Shown here: piece by piece, positions 33,001-41,026 of the stretch | How the letters are laid out: the number at the start of each line of letters is the position of its first letter | Numbering within the stretch: the first letter of the stretch is position 1 | Origin: CAYWRO01 sp964460345 | GTDB taxonomy: Bacteria > Planctomycetota > Phycisphaerae > Phycisphaerales > UBA1924 | Reading direction: 5' to 3' | Assembly (NCBI GenBank): GCA_964460345.1 | Contig: CAYWRO010000018.1 | Span: forward strand, 1 to 57,284 | Length of the DNA: 57,284 nucleotides | Notes under the pieces: model-generated | What the model saw: the letters and a program-made list of their open reading frames with translations, nothing else | Databases searched by the model: none | What the model was told of the DNA's origin: nothing | Made by a program: the position numbers and the translations under genes

Positions 33001-34415
33001 CGGATCTCGACCGGCGACTGGCCGCGATTCATCGCTGGCCGAAGATTGGCGACCAGATTCAGCAGCAGCCGCAGGTGTTGCCGAGCTGGGTGCTGCTTGA
33101 GCCGCTCTTCAAGGATCGTCGCGGCGAGGTGAACAACTGCGTCGTGCTGGAGAACGGTGATCGCGTGGCCATCTTCGCGCCGCGGCAGGATCCGGCCGGC
33201 CCGCTTGAAGAGATCTGGTCGCATGCGACACAGGGCCGGGCGTCGCAGGCGCTGCGGCTGGATGCGGATGCGGTGTACATGTTCCTGCCGACGGAGGACG
33301 GCGGCGGGATCGTTGAGAAGGTTCCACTGACGGACGGCGCCGCAGGGTGGCGCACGACTCCGCTGCGCAAGCTGCTGCAGACGGGGGCCGCCGCGGCTGG
33401 TGATCCGAGGAATGCCCAGGCAGAAACGCCGCTGGACGGCCGCGTCTACATGGACGATGTCATCGCATCCATGGACGATCGGACGCTCGTCCTGACCGAG
33501 CGCAACGGGCGTGCGGCGGCCATCGACCTGACGACGGGCGAGATGCTCTGGTCCGCGCCGCTGATGCTTGATCAGGTGCACGATGCGGTCATGGGGACGG
33601 GGCGGTTGTGTGTTTCCGGCCAGCGGCGCACCGTGGATCCGGCCGCTCCGGCGGGAGCGCCGGTAACGGACGAAGCGCATGTCGTCGTAGTGGATGCGCG
33701 CACCGGACGTGTCCTGCAGCAGCACGAGGCCGAAGGCGCTGGGCGTGCTCGGTGGGTCCGCGTCAGTGAAGCCGGTGACTTGATCGTCGGGTTTGATCGG
33801 GCGATCCGGTCGATCAATCTCAGCCGGGCTCAAACCAACTGGACGGTCCGCGATGAGCAGGTACGCAACTCGCGCGCCGCGTGGGCGTTTGCGGACCGCT
33901 TGTTCATCCTGACCGGCGAAGACACGTTGCTGCTGGCGTCGCTCTCTGACGGCCGGCTCCGTGAGCGGCCGCTGGACCTGCTGGATGCCACGCAGCAGGG
34001 GCTGCGTCGCGGCCGAATCGATCTTTTCGCCGCTGGCCCAAAGCATGTCGTGCTGGCGATGCCGCAGGGGATCATCGTCTACGACCAGGACGGGACCGTT
34101 CTGGGCGCGGACGCAATCACGGAACTCGAAGCGATGCTGACGGCGAGTCCCGCGTCGGGGCGGGCCGTCACGATGGACATCGTCGCCGCAGGCCGGCGTC
34201 CCGACGACAACCTCATCTTCATGCTGCACCAGTTGGACACGTCGGGTGGCATGCTGCTGTCGAGCGTACCGGTAGCGCTCGGGGCGGCGCCCCAGCGCAT
34301 GACGCTGATGGATGAGCGGATCATCGTCTCTGCGGGTGCCGTGACGGTGGTGTATCGCGCGCCGGTCTCAGAGGCTGAGAAGACAGCGGGCGCGCCAGCC
34401 GCCGCGGCGCCCTGA
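30066..34415 (+). CDS. Very large exported PQQ-like beta-propeller/TPR-like protein
   Basis: 1449 residues. The signal peptide is NRLRGLAGTAFVLLASFSAV then GQPE. Residues about 45-250 are helical and TPR-like (FEAVLQMAQSHLESARFEAA, then RLALEQLEDHPDRAG). A first PQQ-like propeller follows, with repeats such as RLHAIDLDTGRLRWSV, LVAFDEATGELAWKR, VIGAYEAVTGRPLWVRRL and IVQLDAATGRQL. A second helical part (about 670-990) and a second propeller (AAIDLTTGEMLWSA, VVVDARTGRVLQQHE, IRSINLSRAQTNWTV) complete it. No catalytic residues are recognised. The start at ATG 30066 is provisional; in-frame ATG 29997 has AAAGGGAGGGGC before it but would add a non-signal N terminus. Confidence 0.7.
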   Translation: MAPVLGGYGAGFGTGSGRFCRLVKAGNRLRGLAGTAFVLLASFSAVGQPENPVYVDDSPVAAATFDSLPGLVGTGNLDEAARALQALLDTQGDRLVAHPVDAGVYISVRDAVHERLLGSDALLARYRELHAQRAARLLSEGDVATVERSLLLTPSGFEAVLQMAQSHLESARFEAARLALEQLEDHPDRAGDAAADAAALLAQAAGYLGREEVHARAEEWAHAAGATVPEMGAVEWPDQASRQARTPLEPTGQIAVSGVLSRPLWSQLLQVPEDRENARFVRNEGFPPNATQLWIFPAVVGEMLLIADGSTISAYNRYTLTPIWSQQPPFTAAPETPQRVIARARLSGSVGSTLEDPAIVSAAGRTAAAVIGRAVSNARDGDDRLHAIDLDTGRLRWSVNVTEAHPDLAGASIRGRPIITEGLVIVGARKYLVDRRLLSMYLVAFDEATGELAWKRLIGSAGSLPWSRMPAATHDGTLHEGIVYRSDRLGVIGAYEAVTGRPLWVRRLPADETGVTAPAWPWYVVAPIVHDGKLIVLTPSESEIVQLDAATGRQLAVRAAAHFGSPRYLTASGTHLVAVNESSLHVLPLGQFRDGTPRESQQFGGVHIRGRVVPAGGQAVVPVEDGVALVDLNDPAADPKMIDLDQPGNVLPDTDQLLVVDDTRVHSYLLWENAEQRLSEAMAQNPEDPAPAITLAELAFRAGRLGSVLPAADAAILAIAARPTAPEIDSERRRLFHVLHTVVTAGQEPGFDGRREDVERISDPVLLEEIINRLARIASSPDERVTHLLALGRHKEQVAEPVQAAGTYQRVLDDEQLAGAIWRGPNLSVRADLEAGRRIERLVNDYGPSVYAMQESEARARFDMLGADATEEALLDLAMQYPMATLTPRLWMEAADRRAAAGDGHGAVAALESGLSASSRILGVPDDVVAELTGRLTSTLLDQNRVGAAVRLLDEFARRRPGVAPTNRGQPLDLASLRSDLDRRLAAIHRWPKIGDQIQQQPQVLPSWVLLEPLFKDRRGEVNNCVVLENGDRVAIFAPRQDPAGPLEEIWSHATQGRASQALRLDADAVYMFLPTEDGGGIVEKVPLTDGAAGWRTTPLRKLLQTGAAAAGDPRNAQAETPLDGRVYMDDVIASMDDRTLVLTERNGRAAAIDLTTGEMLWSAPLMLDQVHDAVMGTGRLCVSGQRRTVDPAAPAGAPVTDEAHVVVVDARTGRVLQQHEAEGAGRARWVRVSEAGDLIVGFDRAIRSINLSRAQTNWTVRDEQVRNSRAAWAFADRLFILTGEDTLLLASLSDGRLRERPLDLLDATQQGLRRGRIDLFAAGPKHVVLAMPQGIIVYDQDGTVLGADAITELEAMLTASPASGRAVTMDIVAAGRRPDDNLIFMLHQLDTSGGMLLSSVPVALGAAPQRMTLMDERIIVSAGAVTVVYRAPVSEAEKTAGAPAAAAP

Positions 34416-34440
34416 TCGGTTTGCCGCAGAGGCGGACAGC

Positions 34441-34905
34441 TCAGGCTTCGACGGTCTTCGGATCGCGCCCTTCCTCCAGGGCCGCGATCTTGTTGACGCG
34501 CCTGGCATGGCGACCGCCTGCAAAAGGCGTCTCCAGCCAGATGCCGCTGATCTTTTCCATGAGCCTCTGGCCGAGCAGGTCCGCGCTCATGCACAGGACA
34601 TTCGAGTCGTTGTGGCTCCGGCTCATCTCGGCGGTGAGTTCATCGTGGACGAGGGCGGCGCGCACGCCCTTGATTTTGTTGGCTGCGATGGACACGCCGA
34701 TTCCGGTGCCGCAGATGAGGATGCCGCGGTCGTACTCGCCGTTGGCGACGGCTGTTCCCACGGACCAGGCCGGCTCGGGATAGTCGCACGCTTCGCCGCC
34801 GCAGTCGGAGACGTACGTCACGTCGTGTCCAAGGCTCTTCAGGTGATCACAAAGCTGCTTGATGGCAGTGTGGCCACGATGGTCTCCGCCGATGGCGAGT
34901 TTCAT
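34441..34905 (-). CDS. rpiB: Ribose-5-phosphate isomerase B
   Basis: Interconverts ribulose-5- and ribose-5-phosphate in the pentose phosphate pathway. 154 residues, the usual family length. MKLAIGGDHRGHTAIKQL, the catalytic-Cys segment ILICGTGIGVSIAANKIKGV, and the phosphate-binding end HARRVNKI are present. Its ATG overlaps the stop of the upstream Sua5-like/phosphatase gene in ATGA, so the two are translated in a coupled way. The same pairing of RpiB with a low-molecular-weight phosphatase gene is common in other bacteria. Converges with the PQQ-propeller gene. Confidence 0.95.
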   Translation of the reverse strand: MKLAIGGDHRGHTAIKQLCDHLKSLGHDVTYVSDCGGEACDYPEPAWSVGTAVANGEYDRGILICGTGIGVSIAANKIKGVRAALVHDELTAEMSRSHNDSNVLCMSADLLGQRLMEKISGIWLETPFAGGRHARRVNKIAALEEGRDPKTVEA

Positions 34906-35921
34906 TGAACCAGCTCCTTCAGCCGCCGCTGCAGCAGATCGCGGATGCGGCGAGCCGTCTGAATATACACCTCCCGCCCCAGCCCGATCGGATCAGGGAC
35001 GTCCCCGTCCGGATCGAGGGTGAAGATTCGTCCACCCGCCTTCGAATCCAGCGCCAGGACCCCCTGGCGGTGAGCGGCCGTCATCGCGAAGATGACGTCG
35101 GCCTCCTCGATCATGCGGCGCGTCAGCCGGCGAGACCGCCCCCGCCCCGGGTCAATACCAAGTTCCTGAAGGGCCGCCGCGGCGTCCTGGGCCATCGGAG
35201 CGCCATCCCCGGCCCCCACGCCGGCGCTGGCAACACTCGTGCGCGTCGAGCGCTCATCCATGCGCTTGAGCAGGTCCGCCGCGATCGCCTCAGCCATGGG
35301 GCTGCGGCATGTGTTGCCGGTGCAGACAAAGAGGATCCGCTGCTCCAGTTGCTTCTCCACGAATCGCCTTTCGTACGCCCCTTCGCGAGCCACCTCGTAA
35401 CCGCCGTCTTCCGTCAGGGCGATCACCGTCGTTAAACGGCCGAGCGTCGCCGGGCCATCATCAACGATGACGACGGGAGCCAGATCAGCTTCCGCGGCGG
35501 CCTGCTCCGCGGCGTCCGCATCCCGGGCTGCTCGCCCGCCGATCTCCAGTTCCAGCGCGGCGGCCGGGGTCGCCGCTTCCTCGACGAGTTGCGCGAGGAC
35601 CGGGTGCGAGGGGAGTCGCACGCCGCGGGAGTTGCCGGGGCGGTTGAACGTGACAGGTCCGGGCGCGAGCCGCTGAACCAGACGTTCCTGGACCCTGCTG
35701 AGTTCTGCCCGTTCGGAAAGAGTTGTGAGGAGGGTACGGCGGTCCGAGACCAACAGCGCCCAGTCGCGGCCGGCGGCCACCTCCGCATCGGCGCGTGCCA
35801 GGGCGACGTAGCCCGCCTCGCTCGGCGCCAGGACGACTCCCCCGTCGCGCACCGCGGCCATCGCGCGGGCGAGGCCCGCCGGCCCCCCGGCCAGACTGAT
35901 CCGCTCAACAGAGGAGTTCAT
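34902..35921 (-). CDS. Sua5/YrdC-like and low-molecular-weight phosphatase fusion
   Basis: 339 residues. The first 200 align by eye with a YrdC/Sua5-type threonylcarbamoyl-AMP synthase fold (GVVLAPSEAGYVALARADAE, LVQRLAPGPVTFNRP, RGVRLPSHPVLAQLVEEA), but the usual SAN/STVV motifs are lost (ATLGRLTTVI), so this half is probably inactive. The second part, from ILFVCTGNTCRSPMAEAIAA, is a complete low-molecular-weight phosphotyrosine phosphatase: C-x5-R loop and the Asp in FTLDPDGDVPDPIG. The ATG 35921 is chosen because a strong promoter lies 7 nt before it. It is coupled to rpiB downstream. The substrate of the phosphatase is not known. Confidence 0.85.
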   Translation of the reverse strand: MNSSVERISLAGGPAGLARAMAAVRDGGVVLAPSEAGYVALARADAEVAAGRDWALLVSDRRTLLTTLSERAELSRVQERLVQRLAPGPVTFNRPGNSRGVRLPSHPVLAQLVEEAATPAAALELEIGGRAARDADAAEQAAAEADLAPVVIVDDGPATLGRLTTVIALTEDGGYEVAREGAYERRFVEKQLEQRILFVCTGNTCRSPMAEAIAADLLKRMDERSTRTSVASAGVGAGDGAPMAQDAAAALQELGIDPGRGRSRRLTRRMIEEADVIFAMTAAHRQGVLALDSKAGGRIFTLDPDGDVPDPIGLGREVYIQTARRIRDLLQRRLKELVQ

Positions 35922-35928
35922 CGGTTGA

Positions 35929-35957
35929 ATTATCCGGGGCAGGCGGGCCGACATCAA
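35929..35957 (-). promoter_or_regulatory. Strong promoter candidate, probably leaderless start
   Basis: On the minus strand: TTGATG (35957-35952), a 17-nt spacer, GATAAT (35934-35929), then 7 nt to ATG 35921. Hexamers and spacing are close to the sigma-70 consensus, and the predicted transcription start coincides with the start codon. Confidence 0.7.
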
Positions 35958-36204
35958 ACCGACGCAGAAGGGGGCGCTCCAAGGGCAATGGTCCATGGCG
36001 TGCACCGGCCGGGGCGGGCACGTAGAATGGAGCAGAGCGGGCCCCTGATTCGGTGGGGCCGGCTTCTGTCGAGGGCGTTCGGCGGATCAGGTGCCGTACG
36101 GGCGTCGAATGGACCTTGGCGGCCGGTCGAAGGGTCGGGCCGGGCCGAAGAAGCGCCGCAGAGGGTCGCTGCGGGCTGTGATAGAAGGTTTAGGAGTCGC
36201 CGAA

Positions 36205-37209
36205 ATGAACAAGACGAGCCGCCCGAGGACCTTGCCCGACCGTGCGCCCCGCCGCGCAGAGGCGTTCACGATCATCGAGATGCTGGTGGTGGTGGGGATC
36301 GTGGGGGTGATTGTTGCGATTCTGCTGCCGGCGATTGGTGGTGTTCGGCGCAGCGCCGGCAACAGCAAGACGCTTTCGATGATCACCGACCTGACCCAGG
36401 CATCGCAGCAGTTCCTGACGGACAATCGGCGCCTGCCGGGGTACTTCACGGTTGAGGAGATGGGCAGTCCAGCGAACGGACGGCAGGGCTTCCCGATGAT
36501 GATGAATGTCTTGCTGGAACTGTCCGGCGGGTTTGTTGAGCCGGGTGAAACGGTGCCTGGTGGCCTGGAAAGTGTCGAGAGGGTGGGTCCTGGCAGCGGT
36601 GGTGACGGGATCACAGTGGTGCCGAGCAGGATTGGAGCGGACGAGGGCGTCGGCGCCGCCAAGTCGCTCTACTTCGCTCCGGAACCGAATGCATTGAAAG
36701 TTCAGGAAGAGAACGGGCAGATGGCGGCGATGCCACAGCACAAGGACTTGCCGCATCTCGTCGATGCGTTCGGTACGCCCCTGCTCGCGTGGGTTGAATC
36801 AGACACGATTGCGGCAGATGCCGAGTTTGCTGCCGAGGACAGCGGAACACCAGCAAAGTTTTACTGGACGACCAATAGCGCCTTCCTGAACCGCGGCGCC
36901 ACGCTCGTCGGGCGGAAGGCCGTGGACCAAACTGTGGAAAGCCTATTGGGGTCAGGCCGCTCGGCGGTGGAGCGTGTGGTCACGATGACTGCGCTGCTCG
37001 GCCATCCGAGCTATCCCGACAGCCAGACGCCTCCGGAGCCGGCGTCGTCGCGCGGCTCGATCGTGTTCCATTCGGCAGGGGCCAACGGCGTCTATCTCGG
37101 CCAGTCCGAGCAGGCAGCGAAAGTTGCGGGGGGCCGGTCGATCACGTATACCGGCAAAGATGATCCGATCCGCCGGTCCGACGACGTGGTCCGTTCACTG
37201 GGCCAGTGA
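36205..37209 (+). CDS. Type IV pilin-like/pseudopilin protein
   Basis: 334 residues; ATG 36205 has AGGAG about 9 nt upstream. The N terminus is a prepilin leader: a basic stretch then AFTIIEMLVVVGIVGVIVAI, with processing expected before Phe and the conserved Glu at +5. The rest is a soluble periplasmic domain (TLSMITDLTQASQQFLTDNR, LLELSGGFVEPGETVPGG, PKLVDAFG-like LPHLVDAFGTPLLAW), the last part resembling pseudopilins that carry a report-like C-terminal domain. No other type II secretion gene is adjacent, so it is an orphan. A strong terminator (37234-37264) follows. Confidence 0.8.
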   Translation: MNKTSRPRTLPDRAPRRAEAFTIIEMLVVVGIVGVIVAILLPAIGGVRRSAGNSKTLSMITDLTQASQQFLTDNRRLPGYFTVEEMGSPANGRQGFPMMMNVLLELSGGFVEPGETVPGGLESVERVGPGSGGDGITVVPSRIGADEGVGAAKSLYFAPEPNALKVQEENGQMAAMPQHKDLPHLVDAFGTPLLAWVESDTIAADAEFAAEDSGTPAKFYWTTNSAFLNRGATLVGRKAVDQTVESLLGSGRSAVERVVTMTALLGHPSYPDSQTPPEPASSRGSIVFHSAGANGVYLGQSEQAAKVAGGRSITYTGKDDPIRRSDDVVRSLGQ

Positions 37210-37233
37210 TCGCGGCTGACAACAGGACGTGCG

Positions 37234-37264
37234 CGGCCGCGGAGCCATCTCCGCGGCCGTTTTT
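37234..37264 (+). terminator. Strong rho-independent terminator
   Basis: CGGCCGCGGAG (37234-37244) pairs perfectly with CTCCGCGGCCG (37249-37259) around CCAT, followed by TTTTT (37260-37264). Confidence 0.95.
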
Positions 37265-37296
37265 CGTTGCCCAACAACGGGTTCGGCGGCGGCCGG

Positions 37297-37302
37297 TACG
37301 AT
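37297..37302 (+). promoter_or_regulatory. -10-like TACGAT directly before the binding-protein gene
   Basis: TACGAT is followed by 6 nt and ATG 37309, the same arrangement as at argS and kmo. No good -35. Confidence 0.4.
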
Positions 37303-37308
37303 TGCCCC

Positions 37309-39228
37309 ATGCTCCGCCTCCTCGTTCCTGTTCTGGTGCTGCTGGCCGCGCTCGGGGTGACGGTGCTCTCTGACAAACCGCAGCCGCCGGCCGATTTCAC
37401 GTTCATCAACAGCGGCGATGTGAACACGTTGGACCTTCAGAAGATGTCGTGGACGCAGGACCTGCGCGTCGCACGGCTTCTCTTCGAGGGCCTCGTGATG
37501 AACGATGTGTTCACACACGAGATGGCGATCCGGCCGGGCGTGGCGGAGCGCTGGGAGGTGCTCGAGGATGGGCGCGTGTACGTCTTTCACCTGCGCCGGG
37601 ATGCGATGTGGAGCAACGGAGATGCGCTCACCGCGCACGACTTCGTCTACACCTGGCGGCGAGGGATGCTGCCGGACGTGGCGAGTGACTACATCGTGTT
37701 CTTCACGCTCATCAAGGGAGGGCAGGCGTTTTACGACTGGCGGCAGGCGCAGCTCTCGGTCTTTAATCCGGCCGTCGATGATGCGAACGAACTCTGGGAG
37801 CGAACCAAGCGACGTTTCGATGAGACGGTTGGCGTGACAGCGGTAGACAACCACACCTTGCGCGTCGAACTCGAGCAGCCGGTGCCGTACTTCCTTGACC
37901 TGTGCGCGTTCGGCGTGATGTACCCGGTCTACCCGCCGCTGGTAAGCCAGTACGAACGGCCCGATTCCGGCACGGGCCGACTGGATGTACGGAGTGGCTG
38001 GACGAAGCCGCAGCGGCTCGTTTCCAACGGTCCATTCACCCTAAAGACGTGGCGCTTCAAACGCGACATGCGCTTCGAGAAGAACCCGTACTACTGGAAC
38101 AGGGACAACATCCACATTGATTCGATTGCGATTCCCTCGGTGGAAGACCCCAACGCGCGCGTGCTCGCCTTTGACACCGGGGCGATCGACTGGGTGTCGG
38201 ATGTGACGCCCACCTACCGCGGCGACATCCTCATCGAGAAGCAGCGGTTTTACGACGAAAATCGCGAGGAGTACGAACGCCTCAAGGCGCTGGGGCTGGA
38301 TCCGATCGAGATCGATCGCCGGCTTCCGGATGATCCGCGCAAGAACATCCACGCGCTGCCTGCGTTCGGGACGTACTTCTACAACTTCAACTGCTCGCCG
38401 CGGCTCAACGACGGACGCGACAACCCTTTCGCCGATGCACGCGTACGGCGCGCGTTCGCCCTGGCGGTCGACAAGGAGCGGATCGCACGCGACATCCGCC
38501 GCCTCGGCGAGCCGGTGGCCGACACGCTGATTCCGCCGGGCTCGATCGGCGGGTACGACTCGCCGGAGGGGCTCTCGTTCGACCCGGTCCGCGCCAGGGA
38601 GGAACTCGCCGCGGCGGGGTATCCGGACGGGCGCGGGTTTATGACGGTGGAGATCCTGTTCAACAAGGATGGCGGGCACGATGTGATCGCCCAGGCCATT
38701 GCCAACGACTGGCAGCGGCACCTGGGCGTAAACGTCACGCTGGCGCAGATGGAGGTGAAGGTCTTTCGCAACGAGCTGCAGGCGCACAACTTCATCACGA
38801 GCCGCGGAAGCTGGTACGGCGACTATGCCGATCCGACGACATTCCTGGACATCCATCGCACGGGCGACGGCAACAACGACCGGAACTACTCAAACCCTGA
38901 GTACGACGAACTGCTCAGCCGTGCGGGTGCGGAGCGCGATCCGGTTCGGCGCATGGACCTGCTGGAGCAGGCGGAGGCGATGCTCGTCCAGGAGGAGTTC
39001 CCGTTCATCCCGATCTTCCACTATTCGAGCATCTGCATGTTCGATCCGGACAAGATCACGGGAATCACGCCGCATCCGCGCCAGCAACAGGATCTCTATC
39101 TGGTGGACATCTTTGGCGATGGGAAGGGGCCGGACACCCCGAAGATGCTCCCGCCCCGGACGGGTGCTGGAGCGCGGGCGATGGAGAGCCGGACCGCGCC
39201 TGGGACCGAGCAGGGGGGCGCGGAATGA
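37309..39228 (+). CDS. Peptide/dipeptide ABC transporter substrate-binding protein
   Basis: 639 residues of the SBP_bac_5 (OppA/DppA) family, which binds oligopeptides or related solutes outside the membrane. The N terminus is hydrophobic (LRLLVPVLVLLAALGVTVLS) without a lipobox Cys, so it may be membrane anchored or processed by signal peptidase I. Typical segments: FTFINSGDVNTLDLQKMSWT, RLLFEGLV, HLRRDAMWSNGDALTAHDFV, VSNGPFTLKTW-like RLVSNGPFTLKTWRF, RVRRAFALAVDKERIA. Between them a segment near 300-345 (DILIEKQRFYDENREEYERL) is an insertion. It overlaps the permease gene by 4 bp (ATGA). ATP-binding genes are not in the window. Confidence 0.92.
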   Translation: MLRLLVPVLVLLAALGVTVLSDKPQPPADFTFINSGDVNTLDLQKMSWTQDLRVARLLFEGLVMNDVFTHEMAIRPGVAERWEVLEDGRVYVFHLRRDAMWSNGDALTAHDFVYTWRRGMLPDVASDYIVFFTLIKGGQAFYDWRQAQLSVFNPAVDDANELWERTKRRFDETVGVTAVDNHTLRVELEQPVPYFLDLCAFGVMYPVYPPLVSQYERPDSGTGRLDVRSGWTKPQRLVSNGPFTLKTWRFKRDMRFEKNPYYWNRDNIHIDSIAIPSVEDPNARVLAFDTGAIDWVSDVTPTYRGDILIEKQRFYDENREEYERLKALGLDPIEIDRRLPDDPRKNIHALPAFGTYFYNFNCSPRLNDGRDNPFADARVRRAFALAVDKERIARDIRRLGEPVADTLIPPGSIGGYDSPEGLSFDPVRAREELAAAGYPDGRGFMTVEILFNKDGGHDVIAQAIANDWQRHLGVNVTLAQMEVKVFRNELQAHNFITSRGSWYGDYADPTTFLDIHRTGDGNNDRNYSNPEYDELLSRAGAERDPVRRMDLLEQAEAMLVQEEFPFIPIFHYSSICMFDPDKITGITPHPRQQQDLYLVDIFGDGKGPDTPKMLPPRTGAGARAMESRTAPGTEQGGAE

Positions 39229-40229
39229 TCGGCCTCATCACGCGCCGCCTGCTGCAGCTTCCGATCATCCTGCTGGTGGTGTACACCCTGACGCTGACGC
39301 TTGCGTGGAAGATCCCCGGCAACCCGCTGGACAATCCGGAAGGGCGCCAGCCGCCGGAAGAAGTCATGGAGGCGATGAAGCGTCAGTACAACCTTGATTC
39401 GTACTGGCGCTTTTATACGTCGTACCTTGCCAACGCGACGGGGCTGTCCTGGCTGGGGGACAATCTGTCCGGCGAGGCCGAGCGGCGCGCCGAGGCTGCC
39501 GCCGCGGCGGGGTTCGCTCCGCCGGAGCGGCCCATTTTCAACATGGGGCCGTCGCTCCAGTACGAGGACTGGACCGTCAACGAGATCGTGGCGGCGAGCC
39601 TGCCGGTTTCGATCACGCTTGGCGCCGCGGCGATTCTGATTGCCCTGGTGATCGGCGTGACGGCAGGCATCGTGGGGGCAGTGAGGCCGAACTCTGCAGC
39701 CGATTTCGCCACGCTGGCTGTCGCCCTGATCGGCATCTCGCTGCCGAGCTTCGTGACCGGCACGGTCCTGTTGCTGGTCTTTTCGGTGATGCTGAAGGTG
39801 TTTCCGATCGCCGAATGGGGGCCCGCGGGCGCGGTGCTTCCGGCGGTGACGCTGTCACTGCCGTTCGCGGCGTACATCGCGCGCCTGACGCGGCTGGGGA
39901 TGATCGAACACCTGCAGGCGGACTTCATCCGCACCGCCCAGGCCAAGGGGGTCAGCGAGGCGAAGATCCTGCTCAAGCACGCGCTCAAGAACGCGTTTCT
40001 GCCGGTGCTCTCGTTCCTCGGGCCCGCGGCGGCCCTGGCGATGACCGGCTCCTTCGTGGTGGAGAAGGTCTTCAATGTGCCCGGAATGGGTCAGCACTTC
40101 GTCAACGGGGTGCTGAACAAGGACCTTTTCCTGATCATGGGGGTGGTGCTGATCTTCTCGACGATGCTGATTCTCTTTAACCTCGCGGTGGACGTCATGT
40201 ACCGGTGGGTGGACCCCCGGATCGAGTAG
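39225..40229 (+). CDS. ABC transporter permease, OppB/DppB type
   Basis: 334-residue inner-membrane permease of a peptide-type ABC transporter. N terminus MIGLITRRLLQLPIILLVVY is typical of OppB. Membrane segments: ITLGAAAILIALVIGVTAGI, FATLAVALIGISLPSFVTGT, AVLPAVTLSLPFAAYIAR, and the last near LFLIMGVVLIFSTMLILF. The cytoplasmic EAA loop that contacts the ATPase is FIRTAQAKGVSEAKILLKHA. The first periplasmic loop (about 30-115) is enlarged and rich in Ala/Glu. It is coupled to the binding-protein gene. The expected next genes oppC, oppD and oppF are absent; a PlsC-like gene follows after 82 bp. Confidence 0.92.
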   Translation: MIGLITRRLLQLPIILLVVYTLTLTLAWKIPGNPLDNPEGRQPPEEVMEAMKRQYNLDSYWRFYTSYLANATGLSWLGDNLSGEAERRAEAAAAAGFAPPERPIFNMGPSLQYEDWTVNEIVAASLPVSITLGAAAILIALVIGVTAGIVGAVRPNSAADFATLAVALIGISLPSFVTGTVLLLVFSVMLKVFPIAEWGPAGAVLPAVTLSLPFAAYIARLTRLGMIEHLQADFIRTAQAKGVSEAKILLKHALKNAFLPVLSFLGPAAALAMTGSFVVEKVFNVPGMGQHFVNGVLNKDLFLIMGVVLIFSTMLILFNLAVDVMYRWVDPRIE

Positions 40230-40311
40230 AAACCGGCTTTTCACCGGCGGCCGCCTCGTGCGCGGCTCATGCCGCCCACCCCTCCCGGACGATCTACACA
40301 CTCCTACCACC

Positions 40312-41022
40312 ATGCAGATATGGCTCCTGCCTGCCATCGCGGTCGCCGCCCTTGTCGTGCTCGCCCTGCTCGGCCTGGCCTGCCGTGCGCTGCTGCGCAA
40401 TCCCCGCGGCGATGTCGAAGGCGGGCTGGTGTGGCTGGCGCTCCGCCTCTACGTGAGGTTCGTGCACCGGCTGACGGTCCGCGGCCGGGAGAATGTACCG
40501 CAGGAGGCGGAGGGCCCGCTGCTGATCGTCTCCACCCACGGCGCGGGCATCGATCCGTTGCTCATGCAGGCCGCCTTCCCGCGGCGCATCATCTTCATGA
40601 TGGCCTCCGACATGATGCTCCCGGCGTTCATGCCATTCTGGGAGTGGGTGGGCGTGATTCCCGTCGACCGCGAGGGCGGCGACACGCGGGCGGCGCGGGA
40701 GGCGATCCGGCGGCTGAAGCAGGGCGACGTGGTGGCGATTTTTCCGGAAGGCAAGTTGGTGCGCCAGATCGGGTTCGTCGCCCCGTTTCTGCCCGGCGTC
40801 GGGCTGATCGTGCGACGCTCCAGCGCCCGCGTGCTGCCGGTGGTCATCGAGGGAACGCCGCGGGTGAGCAGTGCGTGGGGTTCGTTGTGGCGGCGGAGCC
40901 GATCGCGCGTCACGCTTCTGCCAGTCATCGATTACGGCGCAACGGAGTTGAGCGCAGAGGAGATCGCGTCGGATCTTCGCTCGCGGATGCAGGCGGGAAT
41001 GACCGGACCCTCTGTTTCGTAA
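40312..41022 (+). CDS. PlsC-like 1-acylglycerol-phosphate acyltransferase
   Basis: 236 residues. An N-terminal membrane segment (QIWLLPAIAVAALVVLALLG then LACRALL) precedes an acyltransferase domain with H-x4-D (VSTHGAGIDPLL), the glycerol-binding FPEGK (usual FPEGTR) and an IPVDRE segment typical of this family. PlsC makes phosphatidic acid by acylating lysophosphatidic acid; this member may acylate another lipid. ATG 40312 is chosen because the hydrophobic segment begins there. It converges with the gene at 41027, only 4 bp apart. Confidence 0.85.
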   Translation: MQIWLLPAIAVAALVVLALLGLACRALLRNPRGDVEGGLVWLALRLYVRFVHRLTVRGRENVPQEAEGPLLIVSTHGAGIDPLLMQAAFPRRIIFMMASDMMLPAFMPFWEWVGVIPVDREGGDTRAAREAIRRLKQGDVVAIFPEGKLVRQIGFVAPFLPGVGLIVRRSSARVLPVVIEGTPRVSSAWGSLWRRSRSRVTLLPVIDYGATELSAEEIASDLRSRMQAGMTGPSVS

Positions 41023-41026
41023 AGAC

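Noticed and set aside
34902..35921. Functional threonylcarbamoyl-AMP synthase
   Set aside because: Sua5-like half lacks the SAN and STVV motifs, so only the phosphatase activity is annotated with confidence.
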